The notes beneath the pieces were generated by a model, which was not told where the DNA came from, made no database searches, and saw only the letters and a list, made by a program, of their open reading frames with translations. The position numbers and the translations under genes are program-made. From positions 37,168,382-37,232,381 of the forward strand of contig CP154957.1 of NCBI GenBank assembly GCA_039621445.1: a DNA stretch of 64,000 nucleotides, in the 5' to 3' direction. Of this stretch, positions 1 through 11,620 are shown in pieces. Position 1 is the first letter of the stretch. Every line of letters starts with the position of its first letter. Source of the stretch: Euglena gracilis. Its lineage: Eukaryota; Euglenida; Euglenophyceae; Euglenales.

Positions 1-1086
1 CCGTGTATGGCATAAACATGGGTTTCCAGTATGGCTTAAAAGTGTAGCCCCACACTTGCAGCATGGACAAAAAATATGAGAAAATTATGAGAAGAATTAT
101 GACAAGAGACAAAAATTATGAGAAACCGCCTGATTTGATTTCCCCACAATTTCTTCCTGTGTCTTTTGTCCAGTGAGTCAAGTTTCACACACAAAAAGAC
201 AGGGTTATAAATTATTGTCAATCTTTGGGATGCGAATTCACAAAAAGCCACACAACCAGAAGATCATTTGACATTTTTTTTTCGAATTTTGCAGGGTGGG
301 GGAGGTATTTTGGCTCGTAATATTCCAGAATAACCGCAAGAAAATTCTCAGCTGAACGTATGGAGATTTTAAAGAAGAAATGGAAGCCAAAGTGAAGATG
401 GCTTATACATCATTCCCATGTTATTTTCATTTTTTTTCTCCCAACAGCAGCAAAATTTTGGCAATTTTGGCCAATTTTTCGCGTTTTCTTTGAGTTCTGC
501 TGGGGAATAATTTCGACTTAGAAAAGTTTTTCATAAGGACCCTGACACCAAAGTTTCTGTCAATCCCCCCCCATCTTTGCAGATTTTGGCCCACAAATTC
601 CTTGTTTTGGAATCGGTATGTTCCCAAATGATGTTTTTTTGCATTTTTTTTGGGAAATAATGTGAATGACGATTGAAGAATTTACCAACGCTGCAAAATG
701 GGGAAAAAGCCTAAAGGAGCTGAAATTTTTCTTAGTCTCCCCTCCAGCAGAAATTTTCACTGGAGTAACCGGATTTAGATTTCCAAATATTCAGGAATAA
801 ACCCCCAAATATAAATTTTGGCCGACCGGAATATCCCCCCCTGAAATTTGAGTTGTTTTTTTTTGCCAAATGAAAGAAATTCCCTGAAATGTGGAATTTT
901 CCCATGATTTTCCCAAAATCAAAGTTTTCCCATAATTTCTTTCTGTCATATTTCCCCCATAATTTTTGCCAATAGTAATTTTTGTCGGCATTTTATGTGC
1001 GGTATAGTGATACTGTGGAGGTGCTGTCGGGGGATGTGGGGGGGGGGTGACAGTGTGTGAGCACAGGGATTCCCTCTGATTCGTGG
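1..1086. other. AT-rich non-coding stretch
   Basis: I see no gene here. The sequence is rich in A and T homopolymers with scattered short G runs, and the open frames are short and low in complexity. It ends where a 10-bp tandem repeat starts. Confidence 0.6.
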
Positions 1087-1178
1087 CACGAATAATCACG
1101 AATAATCACGAATCACCACGAATTTCGGATTTTTCGAAAATCACGAATAATCACGAATATCACGAATAACCACGAATG
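1087..1178. repeat. 10-bp tandem repeat (AATCACGAAT type), first array
   Basis: Degenerate tandem copies of a decamer reading AATAATCACG. A second array of the same motif in the same orientation lies at 2171-2231, so the two arrays bracket a segment of about 1 kb. Confidence 0.85.
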
Positions 1179-1259
1179 AGATTTTTTTCCTGGAAATTTT
1201 TTTCTTTACAACTGTAGTCATACAGCATTCGGAACTGTGTTTTATTTGTTCTTTAGAAA

Positions 1260-1550
1260 ATGTCTTCTTCGGATTCTGATGATGAGGGTGAGGACCGCTT
1301 CACTGTTGTGCAACAACTGGCCGCGAGCGACTTTGCTTTCTGCTTTTGTGATGGATCATGTTTTCAGCCAAAAAGGGGTTTGTTTGGACAATGGAACGCT
1401 CACACAATGATGATGCATACGTACAACATTGGCAATTTTGTGTACCCCCCCCCCTGTCCAACGACCGGGCTTGTCTGGCGACCACCCCCTCCCCCAGTCA
1501 GAAATGAACTTTTTGCATACATACGATGTTGGTTCGGCCAAAATTGCTAA
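1260..1550 (+). CDS. possible remnant ORF with acidic serine-rich N-terminus
   Basis: A 96-codon frame beginning MSSSDSDDEGEDRF, preceded by a T-rich stretch ending in TTTAG, which could be a splice acceptor. Roughly the first 50 residues look protein-like, with a serine/acid-rich start and the cysteine-bearing stretch FAFCFCDGSCF. The remainder runs into a proline-coding C homopolymer and a dispersed repeat also found near 15.85 kb, so the 3' half is not gene sequence. An acidic serine-rich start is seen in many transposase and nuclear proteins, but I recognise no family. It may be the 5' exon of a dead element lying between the two decamer arrays. Confidence is low. Confidence 0.15.
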   Translation: MSSSDSDDEGEDRFTVVQQLAASDFAFCFCDGSCFQPKRGLFGQWNAHTMMMHTYNIGNFVYPPPCPTTGLVWRPPPPPVRNELFAYIRCWFGQNC

Positions 1551-1680
1551 AAGTTGGCCAAAAACAGTGAAAAATGACCAAGGTGGCCTAAAAATGGCCA
1601 AAAATGCCAACCATAGTCAAGAAATGGCAAGAATGGCCAAAAACAGTCCAAAATGGCCATATACCCCCATCTTCGGTCAA
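1437..1680. repeat. dispersed repeat copy with phased GGCCAAAA motifs
   Basis: The segment reads C-run, GTCCAACGACCGGGCTTGTC, a second C-rich stretch, then TTGGTTCGGCCAAAATTGC followed by GGCCAAAA-like motifs about every 10 bp. The same order recurs at 15832-16262, so this is a dispersed repeat and not unique sequence. Confidence 0.75.
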
Positions 1681-2170
1681 TTTTCCTCCACTGGCCAGCC
1701 CAAATTTCGGGTCGAAAAATCGGCAGCTTTTTTCCAGCCAGCCCAAATTTTCCAGCCTCTGAGCTGGACCACCCCCCCCCCCCCCGGGTCCTTAAGCAAC
1801 GCCCTGCTGCTAGGGCGGTCCATAAGGGACGGGAAGTTTTTTTTCCGTTAAGAACCGCCCCCCGGCCTAAGGGCCGACCAAGGGCTGGCGAAGGGCGACC
1901 AGGGATTTGAAAGGGGTTCAAAAGACGAAAAACACACTTTTTGACGTTTTGGGTGGATGGACGACAATTCAAGGATGAAATCATTTTTTTTTCCCGAAGT
2001 CGACCCGTTTTTTTTTTGCCAAAATATGGCCACTTTTTTGGTCATTTTTCCCTGTGGATTTTTCATTGAATGTGTCGGGACGGGATTTTTTTTTGCTTAA
2101 AGACCGCCCTGCTTCCTGCCGGCATCCCAGCAGTCCATCATTTAGCTGAAAACCGGGCGGATTTTTGGAA

Positions 2171-2231
2171 CCACAAATAATCACGAATAATCACGAATAA
2201 TCACGAATAATCACAAATAATCACGAATCAG
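2171..2231. repeat. 10-bp tandem repeat, second array
   Basis: Five to six near-perfect copies of AATAATCACG in direct orientation relative to the array at 1087-1178. Confidence 0.85.
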
Positions 2232-3368
2232 AAATGGTGGTCCCCACCACGAATGGGAGGGAAACCCTGGTGAGCATGTGGAGATCGCTGGAGGGCTCAG
2301 GTTTGAGGACCATCAGCACCATACACTACATCTACAAAATTTGGACTGAAAAAAAGGGGGAACAGGAATCCAAAAAAAGGACACTGGGCCATACATTGCG
2401 CAGAAAAGGATGATATTTTATTTTGATTTTTGGGTCTGGGGTGCGTGCACCCCTCGGGAGAGGCCGAAGGCCAAGTAAGTTGAAAAGCAATTGCAAAAAA
2501 TTTTGCACACAAAAGGTATTTGTGTGCGAAGTACCTATTGCACCTATTAAGGCTGGGTGGGGTGGAGTACTGTGGATGGGTGTGGGGGTATGTGTGGGAC
2601 GACAGTGGGCGGGGGGGGGTGCTGTGGAGTGCTGTGGAATGCTGTGTGGGCTCCACTTTTTGCCATGTCCCAATAAAAATCCTCTGCCTGGGACCCCCAC
2701 CCCCGGCTCCCCCGAACAATCGCCGCGCCACGACGACCTGCTGTACCAGGACGTGTGCGTCACGCCCCCGCAGTGCCGGACCCGGCAGGCCCAGGCCCGG
2801 TCCCCGGTCAGCTACGTCGACGCAATGTGCGATTCGCCCCGTCAGGCGCGCGCCAGGCTTCCTTCGCTGTCCAGGCAGTCAAAGTTCTTTATTTAGTTGG
2901 CGATCGCGACTAACCCGGTCTTTTCCCCGGGATGCTCTGGCTCCCGATTGCCCCAAATGGTGGACAGTGTTTGAGCTTTGATTGCAATGTGTTTTTCAGC
3001 GTTCAAAATCCGACTTCAAGCTCAAAAAGCGCTGTGCACGCAAAAATATGCTTCTTTACTGGAAAAATGTTGCGGTCACAGCTGGAAAACTCAAAGGTCC
3101 CCGACCTTGTCACATGGCACTATCTGGGGGGGATGATGATTATTATTAATGAATCTTCTTCAATATTGAAGAAGCTCTTGGAAAAAGTACTTTTTGTTTT
3201 CTTATCAATTTTGCTTGGGTAAGGCTCTTGAACTTTTGTTGGTGTCTCTTTTCTTTGGGGAATGGGAAGGTTGAACGGTTGGGATGATTTTCATCTGCAT
3301 GTTGCCGCTCAACTCCTGGTGTTCTTTTGGCAGCAATGAGGCAGTGTTGTCACTCCCATGGGATTGTC

Positions 3369-3399
<31 letters not shown>

Positions 3400-4342
3400 A
3401 TACATATATTGTCAGGGCTTAAACAGATCTCCGCAAACGTCCAAAGGGCTTATTGATCATTACGGCTGGTTGGAAGACAAGGTGGTTCCCAGACTGCGCA
3501 GGGGCTGGTGTGCCAAACCTGCACCGAAAAAATCCACCCCCATAACAGAACCCCCCCACCAGATGCCTCGCCCAAGTGAACCCAGGGGTGAACCTACCTG
3601 GCAACTCGGCAGCTGCCTTTATGGAACGAAAAGATTCCTCCCTTAAGGCACCCAAGGCGATCCCAAAGGGGGTTGTATCGCTATCGTGGCAGCCGCCGAG
3701 CATCCCGGTCATTTCCTCACCGCCACCCCTAGATATGTGTGTGAGCGTGTGTGCCCGTGTGTGCAGAGGGGCAGGCCCTCCGACTGTTCACATTTTATCT
3801 CGGGGTCGTCCAGCACTGTACCAGGCTTGTGCTTAGTCGGGTGCCTACCCCATGGGGGGGTGCTAGGGGCAGGCACCCCATAGCACCCGATCCGCCCCCC
3901 CCCCCCCCCCGGGGGTAGGGTTTTGGGGGGTGCCTGCCCCCAGCAGGCACCCCCCTCCGACCCCGATGCCAAAGGCGCCGGGGGCCCGGAAAAGGCCATT
4001 TTCAATGAAAATTTTCTGCCCCAATCCCCCGGGGGGGGGTGTGCCTGCTAGGGGCAGGCACCCTATAGCACCCACCCACCCCCTCCCCCCCCCCGGTTGG
4101 TAAGCACAAGCATGCACTGTACGCCCCTTCGCCCCCAGCCCCCGGTTGGCCTCCATCCTGGCATTCCGGCCATCCATTTTGGAACCCAAGTACTCTCGTC
4201 TGAGAGTCCGAGAAGCTGTGCCCTTGCAGGATGCTCTTTTTGGTGCACTGGTGGATTTCCTCTGTCATCGGGATTCGGATGGAGGAACTGGTCCAAAGAG
4301 TGCTTGGCTGTAAGTACCAGAAGAACTTTATTTTTATCGCTT

Positions 4343-4344
<2 letters not shown>
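2232..4344. other. low-complexity non-coding stretch with an (AT)n run
   Basis: No gene is supported. An AT dinucleotide run occupies 3370-3397. Mixed GT-rich and C-rich stretches and G/C homopolymers around 3890-3920 and 4020-4100 create overlapping open frames of biased composition that I do not accept as genes. Confidence 0.6.

Positions 4345-4401
<57 letters not shown>
4345..4401. repeat. (CT)n microsatellite
   Basis: About 28 uninterrupted CT dinucleotides. It generates artefactual Ser-Leu and Arg-Glu repeat frames on the two strands. Confidence 0.95.
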
Positions 4402-4403
<2 letters not shown>

Positions 4404-4639
4404 GAATTGGTGTTGCTGGGGGAACTCCTTGGGGGGAACCCTTGCCGACCCGAGAGTGTGTGCTTGTGGGGGGAAGTGTGCTGTCAGTCGGTATGGTGCG
4501 CGTGTGTTGTCAGTCTGTGTTGCGGTTTCGCCCCAGAGGCTGGCAGGTGGGGCATCATCGGGGAGACGACCCTGCCAACCCTCGTCCCCGACCGCTGTTG
4601 TCTGTGTGGTGCAGACCGTTAAAAACGAGCTCTGCGTCA

Positions 4640-4860
4640 CCCTCCTGGGGGTGGGGGGGGGGCTGAAAAAAACGAGCCCCAAAAACTCACATATGGCACA
4701 AAGTGGGGCCCCCTCACCCGGGGTGAGGGGTGGGTGAGGGGGGGGAGGGGGGGGGCTGAGGGTTGGGGGGTGAGGGGTGGGGGAGGGGGGGGGGGGGGCA
4801 CATATGGCACAAGGCGGGGCCCCAATACCTAGGGTATGGGGGGGTATGGGGGGAATGGTT
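4640..4860. repeat. G-rich low-complexity tract
   Basis: Runs of four to nine G separated by TGA or TGG, in the same style as the heptamer array at 5238-5367, interrupted by two copies of a CACATATGGCACAA motif. It has obvious G-quadruplex potential on the plus strand. Confidence 0.8.
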
Positions 4861-4891
4861 TGGAGATGTTGTTGATGAGGTTTATGGCCCC

Positions 4892-5215
4892 TGGGCTCTC
4901 GAACAGTTTCATACGTGACGCGATTTGGCCACAAAAAAGATCGGACAAGGATGAGGTTTATTTTTTTTTTGCCGGGGGGGGTCTGGGGGGGGGGGGGGGG
5001 GACCCCCCCCCCCCGGGCACTCGAACTGTTTCATACGCCGCGCGATTTGACCACAAAGCGCGATTTGGCCACAAAAATGATCGGTAGACAAGGATGAGGC
5101 TTATTTTTTTGCCGGGGGGGGGGGGTCCGGGGGGGGGGTGGGAGCCCCCCCCGGGCACTTGAACAATTGAATACGTTCCGCGATTTGCCCACAAAATGAT
5201 CGATCAGAAGAAATA
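4892..5215. repeat. tandem repeat, about 2.5 units of roughly 130 bp
   Basis: Each unit contains a GAACAGTTTCATACG-like start, CGCGATTTGGCCACAAA, GATCGG, ACAAGGATGAGG and TTATTTTTTT, then a long G run and a C run ending in CCGGGCACT. Two full units and one partial are visible. The central unit also repeats its GCGATTTG[GA]CCACAAA motif. Confidence 0.8.
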
Positions 5216-5237
5216 ACACCCATATTTACAGGGCTAT

Positions 5238-5367
5238 GGTGGGTGAGGGGGGTGAGGGGGGTGAGGGGGGTGAGGGGGGTGAGGGGGGTGAGGGGTGAGG
5301 GGTGAGGGGTGAGGGGTGAGGGGTGAGGGGTGAGGGGTGAGGGGTGGGTGAGGGGTGGGTGAGGGGG
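5238..5367. repeat. (TGAGGGG)n heptamer/octamer array
   Basis: About 17 tandem copies of TGAGGGG or TGAGGGGGG. The unit resembles a variant telomeric or subtelomeric repeat and should form G-quadruplexes on the plus strand. Confidence 0.9.
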
Positions 5368-5643
5368 CCCCACTTTGTGCCAATACTCGAGGGCTAGTCA
5401 AGGCCCTTTCGGTGCGGAGAAAGGCAAAAATTGCCGAAAAATACGGACGGCAGCTGAAGGCTTGGGGCGCGAGTACCCAATTCTGAGCCGCCGGTCCTGG
5501 GGTTGCATCACCAACCCCGGGGGGAGGGGGTGGCCTGAGCCACGGTTGCTCAGCGGGACTGCCGGGGATTTAGCCCACAAAATGGAGTGCTGGGGGCGAG
5601 GCATGGGGGTGCGAAACAACCGCGCCATGCAATTCTGGGAAAA

Positions 5644-5663
5644 TCTCTCTCTCTCTCTCTCTT
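5644..5663. repeat. (CT)n microsatellite, short
   Basis: About nine CT dinucleotides flanked by AAAT and TTAATATC. Confidence 0.9.
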
Positions 5664-5882
5664 TAATATCCATTGATTATTTTTATCTGTCATATTTATG
5701 TATTGTTTATTGAATTTTGTTCGAGTCATCAAGGGAGTCTCCGGAGACGTATTCTTCCATTGGAAGCAACACAAAAGGGCTACGAGGGACAAAATGGAAA
5801 AGGACAGCAAGTTACCAGAAGTCTTGGTTCCCCCCATATATAAACCCCCCAAAACCACCTGGGGGGGTCTTGAAATTTCCGT

Positions 5883-5911
5883 CAAATATAAAACCAGGGG
5901 TTTTATATTTG
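5883..5911. repeat. perfect 13-bp inverted repeat with 3-nt loop
   Basis: The arms are CAAATATAAAACC and its exact reverse complement GGTTTTATATTTG, separated by AGG. No coding frame uses it. It lies about 45 bp before the telomere-like block. Confidence 0.85.
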
Positions 5912-5954
5912 GGGTGGGGGTTTTTGGACCCTGCTCTCGTAGAGGACCTTCTCC

Positions 5955-6070
5955 TATTAGGGGGTTAGGGTTGGGGTTAGGATTAGGGTTAGGATTATCA
6001 ATCCGAAAGGGATTGGGGATCGGTAACCCTGACCCTGACCCTAACCCTGACCCTTTCCCTAACCCTATCC
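5955..6070. repeat. head-to-head degenerate telomere-like repeats
   Basis: The left half carries TTAGGG-type units (TTAGGG, TTGGGG, GGATTAGGG). The right half carries CCCTAA/CCCTGA units in the opposite polarity. The switch lies near 6000-6025, where AATCC and GGATT form a small inverted repeat. Both halves are degenerate. Confidence 0.75.
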
Positions 6071-7369
6071 TTTGTAGAGTAGGGAAAAAACATATTTATA
6101 TAAAACCTATTAGCATATTGACATGTAAAAACATGTTTGTCTATCTCCGGTCATCTCCGGTGGGCTTTTTTGCCTAACAGTTCCTTTGTCCTTTAGGGGC
6201 AATTTCCAGTGCGACTGATCCTTGTTGTGCAGCCACTGTGCACAAGGTGGATGGGAGCTAACAGTGCCACCATCAAACAACATAGCTTGGGGTATCAAGT
6301 TGGAAACCAAGGATCATCCTTCCCTCTTCAAAAATACAGCGAAACAATTGGTAAGATGCTGAGGCATATCACCACTAAAAAACAGCTCCTCAAGGTGCAA
6401 ATGCTCTTTGTGAAGGACATCATGGAAGATTTGTACACAACGATTTTGGTGTGATTTTGGTGGGCCACCATCACATAAAAAATCAGGGACGTCACAACTC
6501 CCAAAGGAGAAGTCAGCGACTACGGTGCCCAGGGGGCAACTTCCCAGCAGGGAAGATGGTGTAAAAATGACGATTTTCTTGGGTGTAAACTGGGACATAT
6601 AAAGGGGCTGATAATGATATTATGCCCTTTCTTTCTTCGTCATTTTTCTCTGCAGGTGGAGGTTCGGTGGCTTAGTTTGGGGGGGGGGGTGATGAAGGGG
6701 AGTCATTCAACTTTCAGAATTTTATTAAACTTCCACCAAATAAGTGCTAAAGACGTGAGTGTTTGACCAAGGCCTCGCAGTCAAGGGGAGCCTACCCTTC
6801 TCTGTTTTCTCATCGATTCCCACTGACATCGCAGCACTTTTTTACGGATGGTCTCGCAGTCTCGCAGAAAGAACCACAGGAAAAGAAGCAAAATCAGGGA
6901 ATGGAAATGAGGAAATGCATCTGTGAAATCAGCAAATGGGATTTTTTGGATTTGTGTTGTACAAAACTGGACACCCGACAGAACATGGGGGAATAAAATT
7001 TTACAGGCTGCTTCAATTTTTCATTCCCAGTATTTGCATTCCCAGTACTTATATTGGCATTCTGATTGATTGATTTGGGTTGGGGAAAGGGGTGAGCAGG
7101 AAACTCAAGAAAAATAATTCTCAGCAAGCCCCCAAACATTCTGGAGTCATTGGAATCAGTTTTGCTGGTCTCAGTTTTCTCTCCCGCCCATTCCCTATGT
7201 CAATCTGATTTCACAGCGTTATTTACAAATATTCAATGGTGGACTAGTTAAGTGTACGATGCCCCCCCCCCATCCAGCGGCGCAAAGGTGTTCCAATACC
7301 GCCTGCCTCGCACCCCAATTCATATATGGCACGAAGTGGGGAATGGGTAGGGGGGGGTTAGGGGGGGTC
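6071..7369. other. stretch with no supported gene
   Basis: Moderately complex sequence with a few frames of 70-95 codons, none with recognisable domains or supporting context. A G run and poly-purine patches are present near 6680. Confidence 0.5.
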
Positions 7370-9274
7370 GCTGAGCTCTTATCCCTTTATGGGTAAGAGT
7401 GAAGATTACCCCTGGAGAAAATCCCCCCGAACCCCCCCTCCCCCCCCCTCGGGGCCACCTCGGGAACCAACTGATTATCACCATGATCCCGGCACGGTTC
7501 CCGGATTTTTTTTCCAGTTGCGTGCGACTGGATTTCTAGTTTCCGAATCACCTGGGTTTGACCCTCAACTCCCCGCCAGGCCCGAGTTATTCACGCGCGA
7601 AGGGGTCTACACCGGGTAGGATCGGCCGGCCCCGCCCCCCTTTTAAGCCCCCCCCTCCAGACCAGGGAATTTCTTAAGCCGGAGGGTACCCTCTGCCCCG
7701 GGGGGGGGGGTCCAGCCAGCCAGCAGCTCAAATCCAGCCAGCAGCTCAAATTCAGGCTGGGAGCCCCCCCCCCCCCCGGGGGGTCGACTGAAATAAAGTC
7801 TGCTGGCTGGCCTGGCCGGAGGCCGGGCCAGCCAGCCGCAGGCTGGCCAGCCAACTGGGCTGCCAAGCTCACCTATCCCTGCTTTTTTTCCCCACCACAG
7901 CTTCCTTCATCACAGCCCCCAACCTTGATCCAGCTCCATCCACCAAAATGTCGAAAATGGCAAAAATGTGTTAGAAAATTTTGTTTTTCACCGACCCAGC
8001 CCAGCCCAGCCCCCTCCAGCCCTGGACCCCCCCCACCCCCCAGGGGGGGGGGGTCCAGCCAGCAGCTCAAATCCAGCCAGCAGCCTTTTTGCCAGCCGGA
8101 GGCTGGACCCCCCCGGGGGGTCCTTAAGAAATTCCCTGCTCCAGACTCTGCCACTTCGACCAAAAAATGACAATTTTCAAAATATCTCCAAAATGAAGCA
8201 AAATCAAAGGAAATGTCCGGAGACCTAATTTGAAGCCCTTGGAACGCCCCATCTACTGGTATTTTGATTTCCCCGCAACTCCCCGCCTGGCCCGAGATAT
8301 GCCCGTTTTCGGCCAACGGGGCCATTTTGTACACTTTTTCCACTGTCCGATTTGGCCATTTTCGGCCAAAATTTGACCAAAAAATCAATATTTTCAAAAT
8401 TTCTCAAAAATGAAACAAAATCAAAGGAAATGTCCGGAGACCTAATTTAAAGCCCTTGGAACGCCCCACCTGCCGGTATTTTGATTTCCCCGCAACCGTT
8501 CGCGTAGCCCGAGATACAGCCGTTCTCGGCCAAAAAAAAGTCGAAAAAAAAATCGAAATTTTTTTTGCCCAACACCATGCTTTTTGGCCTCCCAAACTCA
8601 GAAAAAGTGTTTTCGAGCCGAGAATGGGCGTTTTTCGACCCCCCGGCCCATCATGGCCATCATGACCCAATCATGACCCCTGATGGCCATCATGACCTGT
8701 GATGCCCATCATGACCCTTGATGCCCATCATAACCTGACGTCATGATGGGGGGTGCGCTCATCAAGAAAAAGTCGAAAAATAAAATATTTTTAAAAGATA
8801 TCCAAAATCACGCAAAATCAAAGGAAATGTCCACAGACCTAATTTGAAGTCCTTGGAAGGCCCCATCTACCCGTATTTTGATTTCCCCGCAACTCCCCGC
8901 CTGGCCAGAGATACGGCCGTGTTTTGACTAATTGGGCCATTTTGTGCATTTTTTCCATTGGTTCAGACTTCCGACTTATCCATTTTCAGGCAAAACCATC
9001 GAAAAAAATCAAAAAAATTTTGCCCAACGCCATGTTTTTTGGCCTCCCGGACCCGAGAAAAGTGTTTTCGAGCCGAAAGTGACCGTTTTTCGACTCCCCG
9101 GCCCCCCGTTTTGGGACCTGAACCAATTTGGGTCATTTCCAGGTCAAAAAAGTCAGAAAAAAAACGAAAAAAATTTTTCTGCCCAAAACCATGTTCTTCG
9201 GCCTCCCAGAGCCAAAAAACCAGAGCATATTGGGCATCAAAAATGCGCGTTTGCGCGCATATTAAGAGCTCAGC
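7370..9274. repeat. terminal-inverted-repeat unit U1
   Basis: Begins with GCTGAGCTCTTA and ends with its exact reverse complement TAAGAGCTCAGC. Inside are a GTAAGAG[TC]GAAG-like start, C and G homopolymers, and modules of about 218 bp containing AAAATCAAAGGAAATGTCCGG followed by GATTTCCCCGCAACTCCCCG (copies from 8198, 8417 and a diverged one at 8814). No coding frame is convincing. Confidence 0.7.
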
Positions 9275-9319
9275 ACTATTCAAAACCTGGTTGGGGGGGG
9301 GTGGGGGGTTAGGGGGGTC

Positions 9320-11561
9320 GCTGAGCTCTTATCCCTTTATGGGTACCCGCCCCCCCCCCCCTGTCCACCGACCACCCCTATATACCGACCACCCCCCGGT
9401 CGGGGGTTGCAGGTTGAGGGGGGTGTACGACCACCCTCCCTGGTCGGGGGTTGCAGGTGACCACCAAAATTTTTCCTCTCGTGTGCTTATTGACCAGCTT
9501 TTTTCTCGTGTTTCCTGTCCATCGAGTGTTCGTCATGTTCCCTCCGGGGAGTCCTGTTTTCTGTTTTGTTTGAGTGTAGTGATGGCATTGGCATACATCT
9601 CTCTAAGGTTTTGCGAACCCCCCCGGGGGGGGGGCGGCTGCAGCCAGCCCCGATTTGGGCCCAGCCCAGCTGCAGCAGCACCCCCCCGGGGGGGGGGGGT
9701 GCTGCTAGCCCAGCTAGCCAGCCCCTTTTTTGGGGTCCAGCCCAAAATTTTTCGGCGCAAAGCGCAGAAATTTTTTGAAAAACCGTGTTCAAAAGTGGCC
9801 AAGAATGGGGTTTGGGGGGCGTTTGGGGCATTTTTGGGGGGTTTCAGATGCAACATTTCTTTCAAAACTGTGTTCTGCAGGGGGGGGGGCGGGCTAGCCA
9901 GCCCAAATTTCTAGCCAGCCCAAATTTCTAGTCCTAGCCCAGCACCCCCCCCCGGGGTCCTTAAAGAGATGTATGGGCATTGGTCCCTCACCTAATGGGG
10001 AGAAATATTACCGTTATGAAATTGCACCTTTTTTGGCTTTTGGTTTTGTTTTGGCCCCTAGTGGTACGACCACCCCCCGGTCGGGGGTTGCTGGTTGTGG
10101 GGGGTGTACGACCACCCCCCCTGGTCGGGGGTTGCAGGAACCCGGTTGGTGGACAAGGGGGGGGGGCGGGTAAGAGCGAAGCTTACCGCTGGGGGAAAAC
10201 CCCCCTCGAACCCCCCCTCCCCCCCCCTCGGGGCCACCTCGGGAACCGGCGGATTACCACCATGATCCCAGCCCCGTTCCCGAAAAAAATTTTTTTCAGT
10301 CGCGAGCGACTAGATTCCTAGTTTCCGAATCACCTGGGTTTGACCCCCAACTCCCCGCCAGGCCCGAGTTATTCACGCGCGAAGGGGTCCAAACTGGGTA
10401 GGATTGGCCAACCCCCCTTTTTAAGCCCCCCTCCCCTTTGGACTCTGCCATTTCGGCCAAAAAATGTCAATTTTCAAAATATCTCCAAAATGAAGCAAAA
10501 TCAAAGGAAATGTCCGGCGACCTAATTTGAAGCCCTTGGAACGCCCCATCTGCCGGTATTTTGATTTCCCCGCAACTCCCTGCCTGGCCCGAGATACGGC
10601 CGTTTTCGGCCCGGATGGCCGTTTTGTACACTTTTTCCTCTGTTCGACTTGGCCATTTTCGGGGGGTGGGGGGGTCAAAAAATCGATGTTTTCAAAATTT
10701 CTCGAAAATGATGCAAAATCAAAGGAAATGTCCGGAGACCTAAATTGAAGCCCTTGGAGCGCTCTATCTACTGGGATTTTGGTTTCCCCGCAGCTCATCG
10801 CCTAGACCGAGATACGGCCGTTTTTCAGCCAATTTAGGCCATTTTGTACACTTTTCCCTCTGTTCGACTTAGCCGTTTTGGGCCAAAAAAGCCGAAAAAA
10901 ATCGAAATTTGTTTTTTGCCCAAAACGATGCTTTTGGCCTCCCGGACCCGGAAAAACTGTTTTTGAGCCGAAAATGAGCGTTTTTCTACCCGCCAGCGCC
11001 CCGTTTTGGGCCGCCAACCCATTGAAAAAAAGGCAAAAAAATCGAAATTTTTTTTTTGCCCAAAACGATGTTTTTTGGCCTCCTGGACCCGGAAAAACTG
11101 TTTTTGAGCCGAAAATGAGCGTTTTTCGACCCGCCAGCGCCCCGTTTTGGGCCGCCAACCCATTGATTTCGGGCCAAACCCGGGTCAAAAAAGTCGGAAA
11201 AAAATCGAAATTTTTTTTTGCCCAAAACGATTTTTTTTGGCCTCCCGGACCCGGAAAAAACTGTTTTTGAGCCGAAAATGAGCTTTTTCGACCCGCCAGC
11301 GCCCCGTTTTGGGCCGCCAACCCATTGACTTTGGGTCAAAACCGGGTCAAAAAAGTCGAAAAAAATCGAAAATTTTTTTTTGCCCAAAACGATATTTTTA
11401 GGCCTCCCGGACCCGGAAAAACTGTTTTTGAGCCGAAAATGGGCGTTTTTCGACCCGCCAGCGCCCCGTTTTGGGCCGCCAACCCATTGACTTCGGGCCA
11501 AACCTGGGTCAAAAAAGTCGAATCAATGAAGGTGTGGGGGCGCGCTTAGTAAGAGCTCAGC
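9320..11561. repeat. terminal-inverted-repeat unit U2
   Basis: Same 12-bp ends as U1: GCTGAGCTCTTA at 9320-9331 and TAAGAGCTCAGC at 11550-11561. It contains CGACCACCCCCCGGTC-type motifs, two 218-bp modules (10497, 10715) and an array of roughly 162-bp modules. The spacer from U1 is 45 bp, starting ACTATTCAAAACCTGG and ending in G-rich sequence. Confidence 0.7.
10905..11520. repeat. tandem array of a 140-162 bp module
   Basis: Four copies start with GCCCAAAACGAT at 10918, 11058, 11220 and 11382. Each continues with GGCCTCC[CT]GGACCCGG, GAGCCGAAAATG and GACCCGCCAGCGCCCCG. Further diverged copies lie near 8569, 9023 and 12381-12735. The array lies within U2 and explains the repetitive long frames on both strands. 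Confidence 0.85.
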
Positions 11562-11620
11562 ACTATTCAACACCTGGTTTGGGGGGGTCGTTACAGGGTA
11601 GGGGGGTAAGGGGGGGGGTC

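Noticed and set aside
1087-2231. CRISPR-like array
   Set aside because: The repeats are 10 bp without regular unique spacers and the context is eukaryotic.
4002-4934. 310-codon minus-strand frame and its plus-strand partners with Arg-Glu or Ser-Leu repeats
   Set aside because: The repeats come from the (CT)n microsatellite and G/C homopolymers. There is no domain, and all frames look alike.
8958-9914. 318-codon plus-strand frame and similar frames to 12.6 kb
   Set aside because: They traverse tandem 162-bp and 218-bp modules on both strands. Length comes from repeat composition, not coding constraint.
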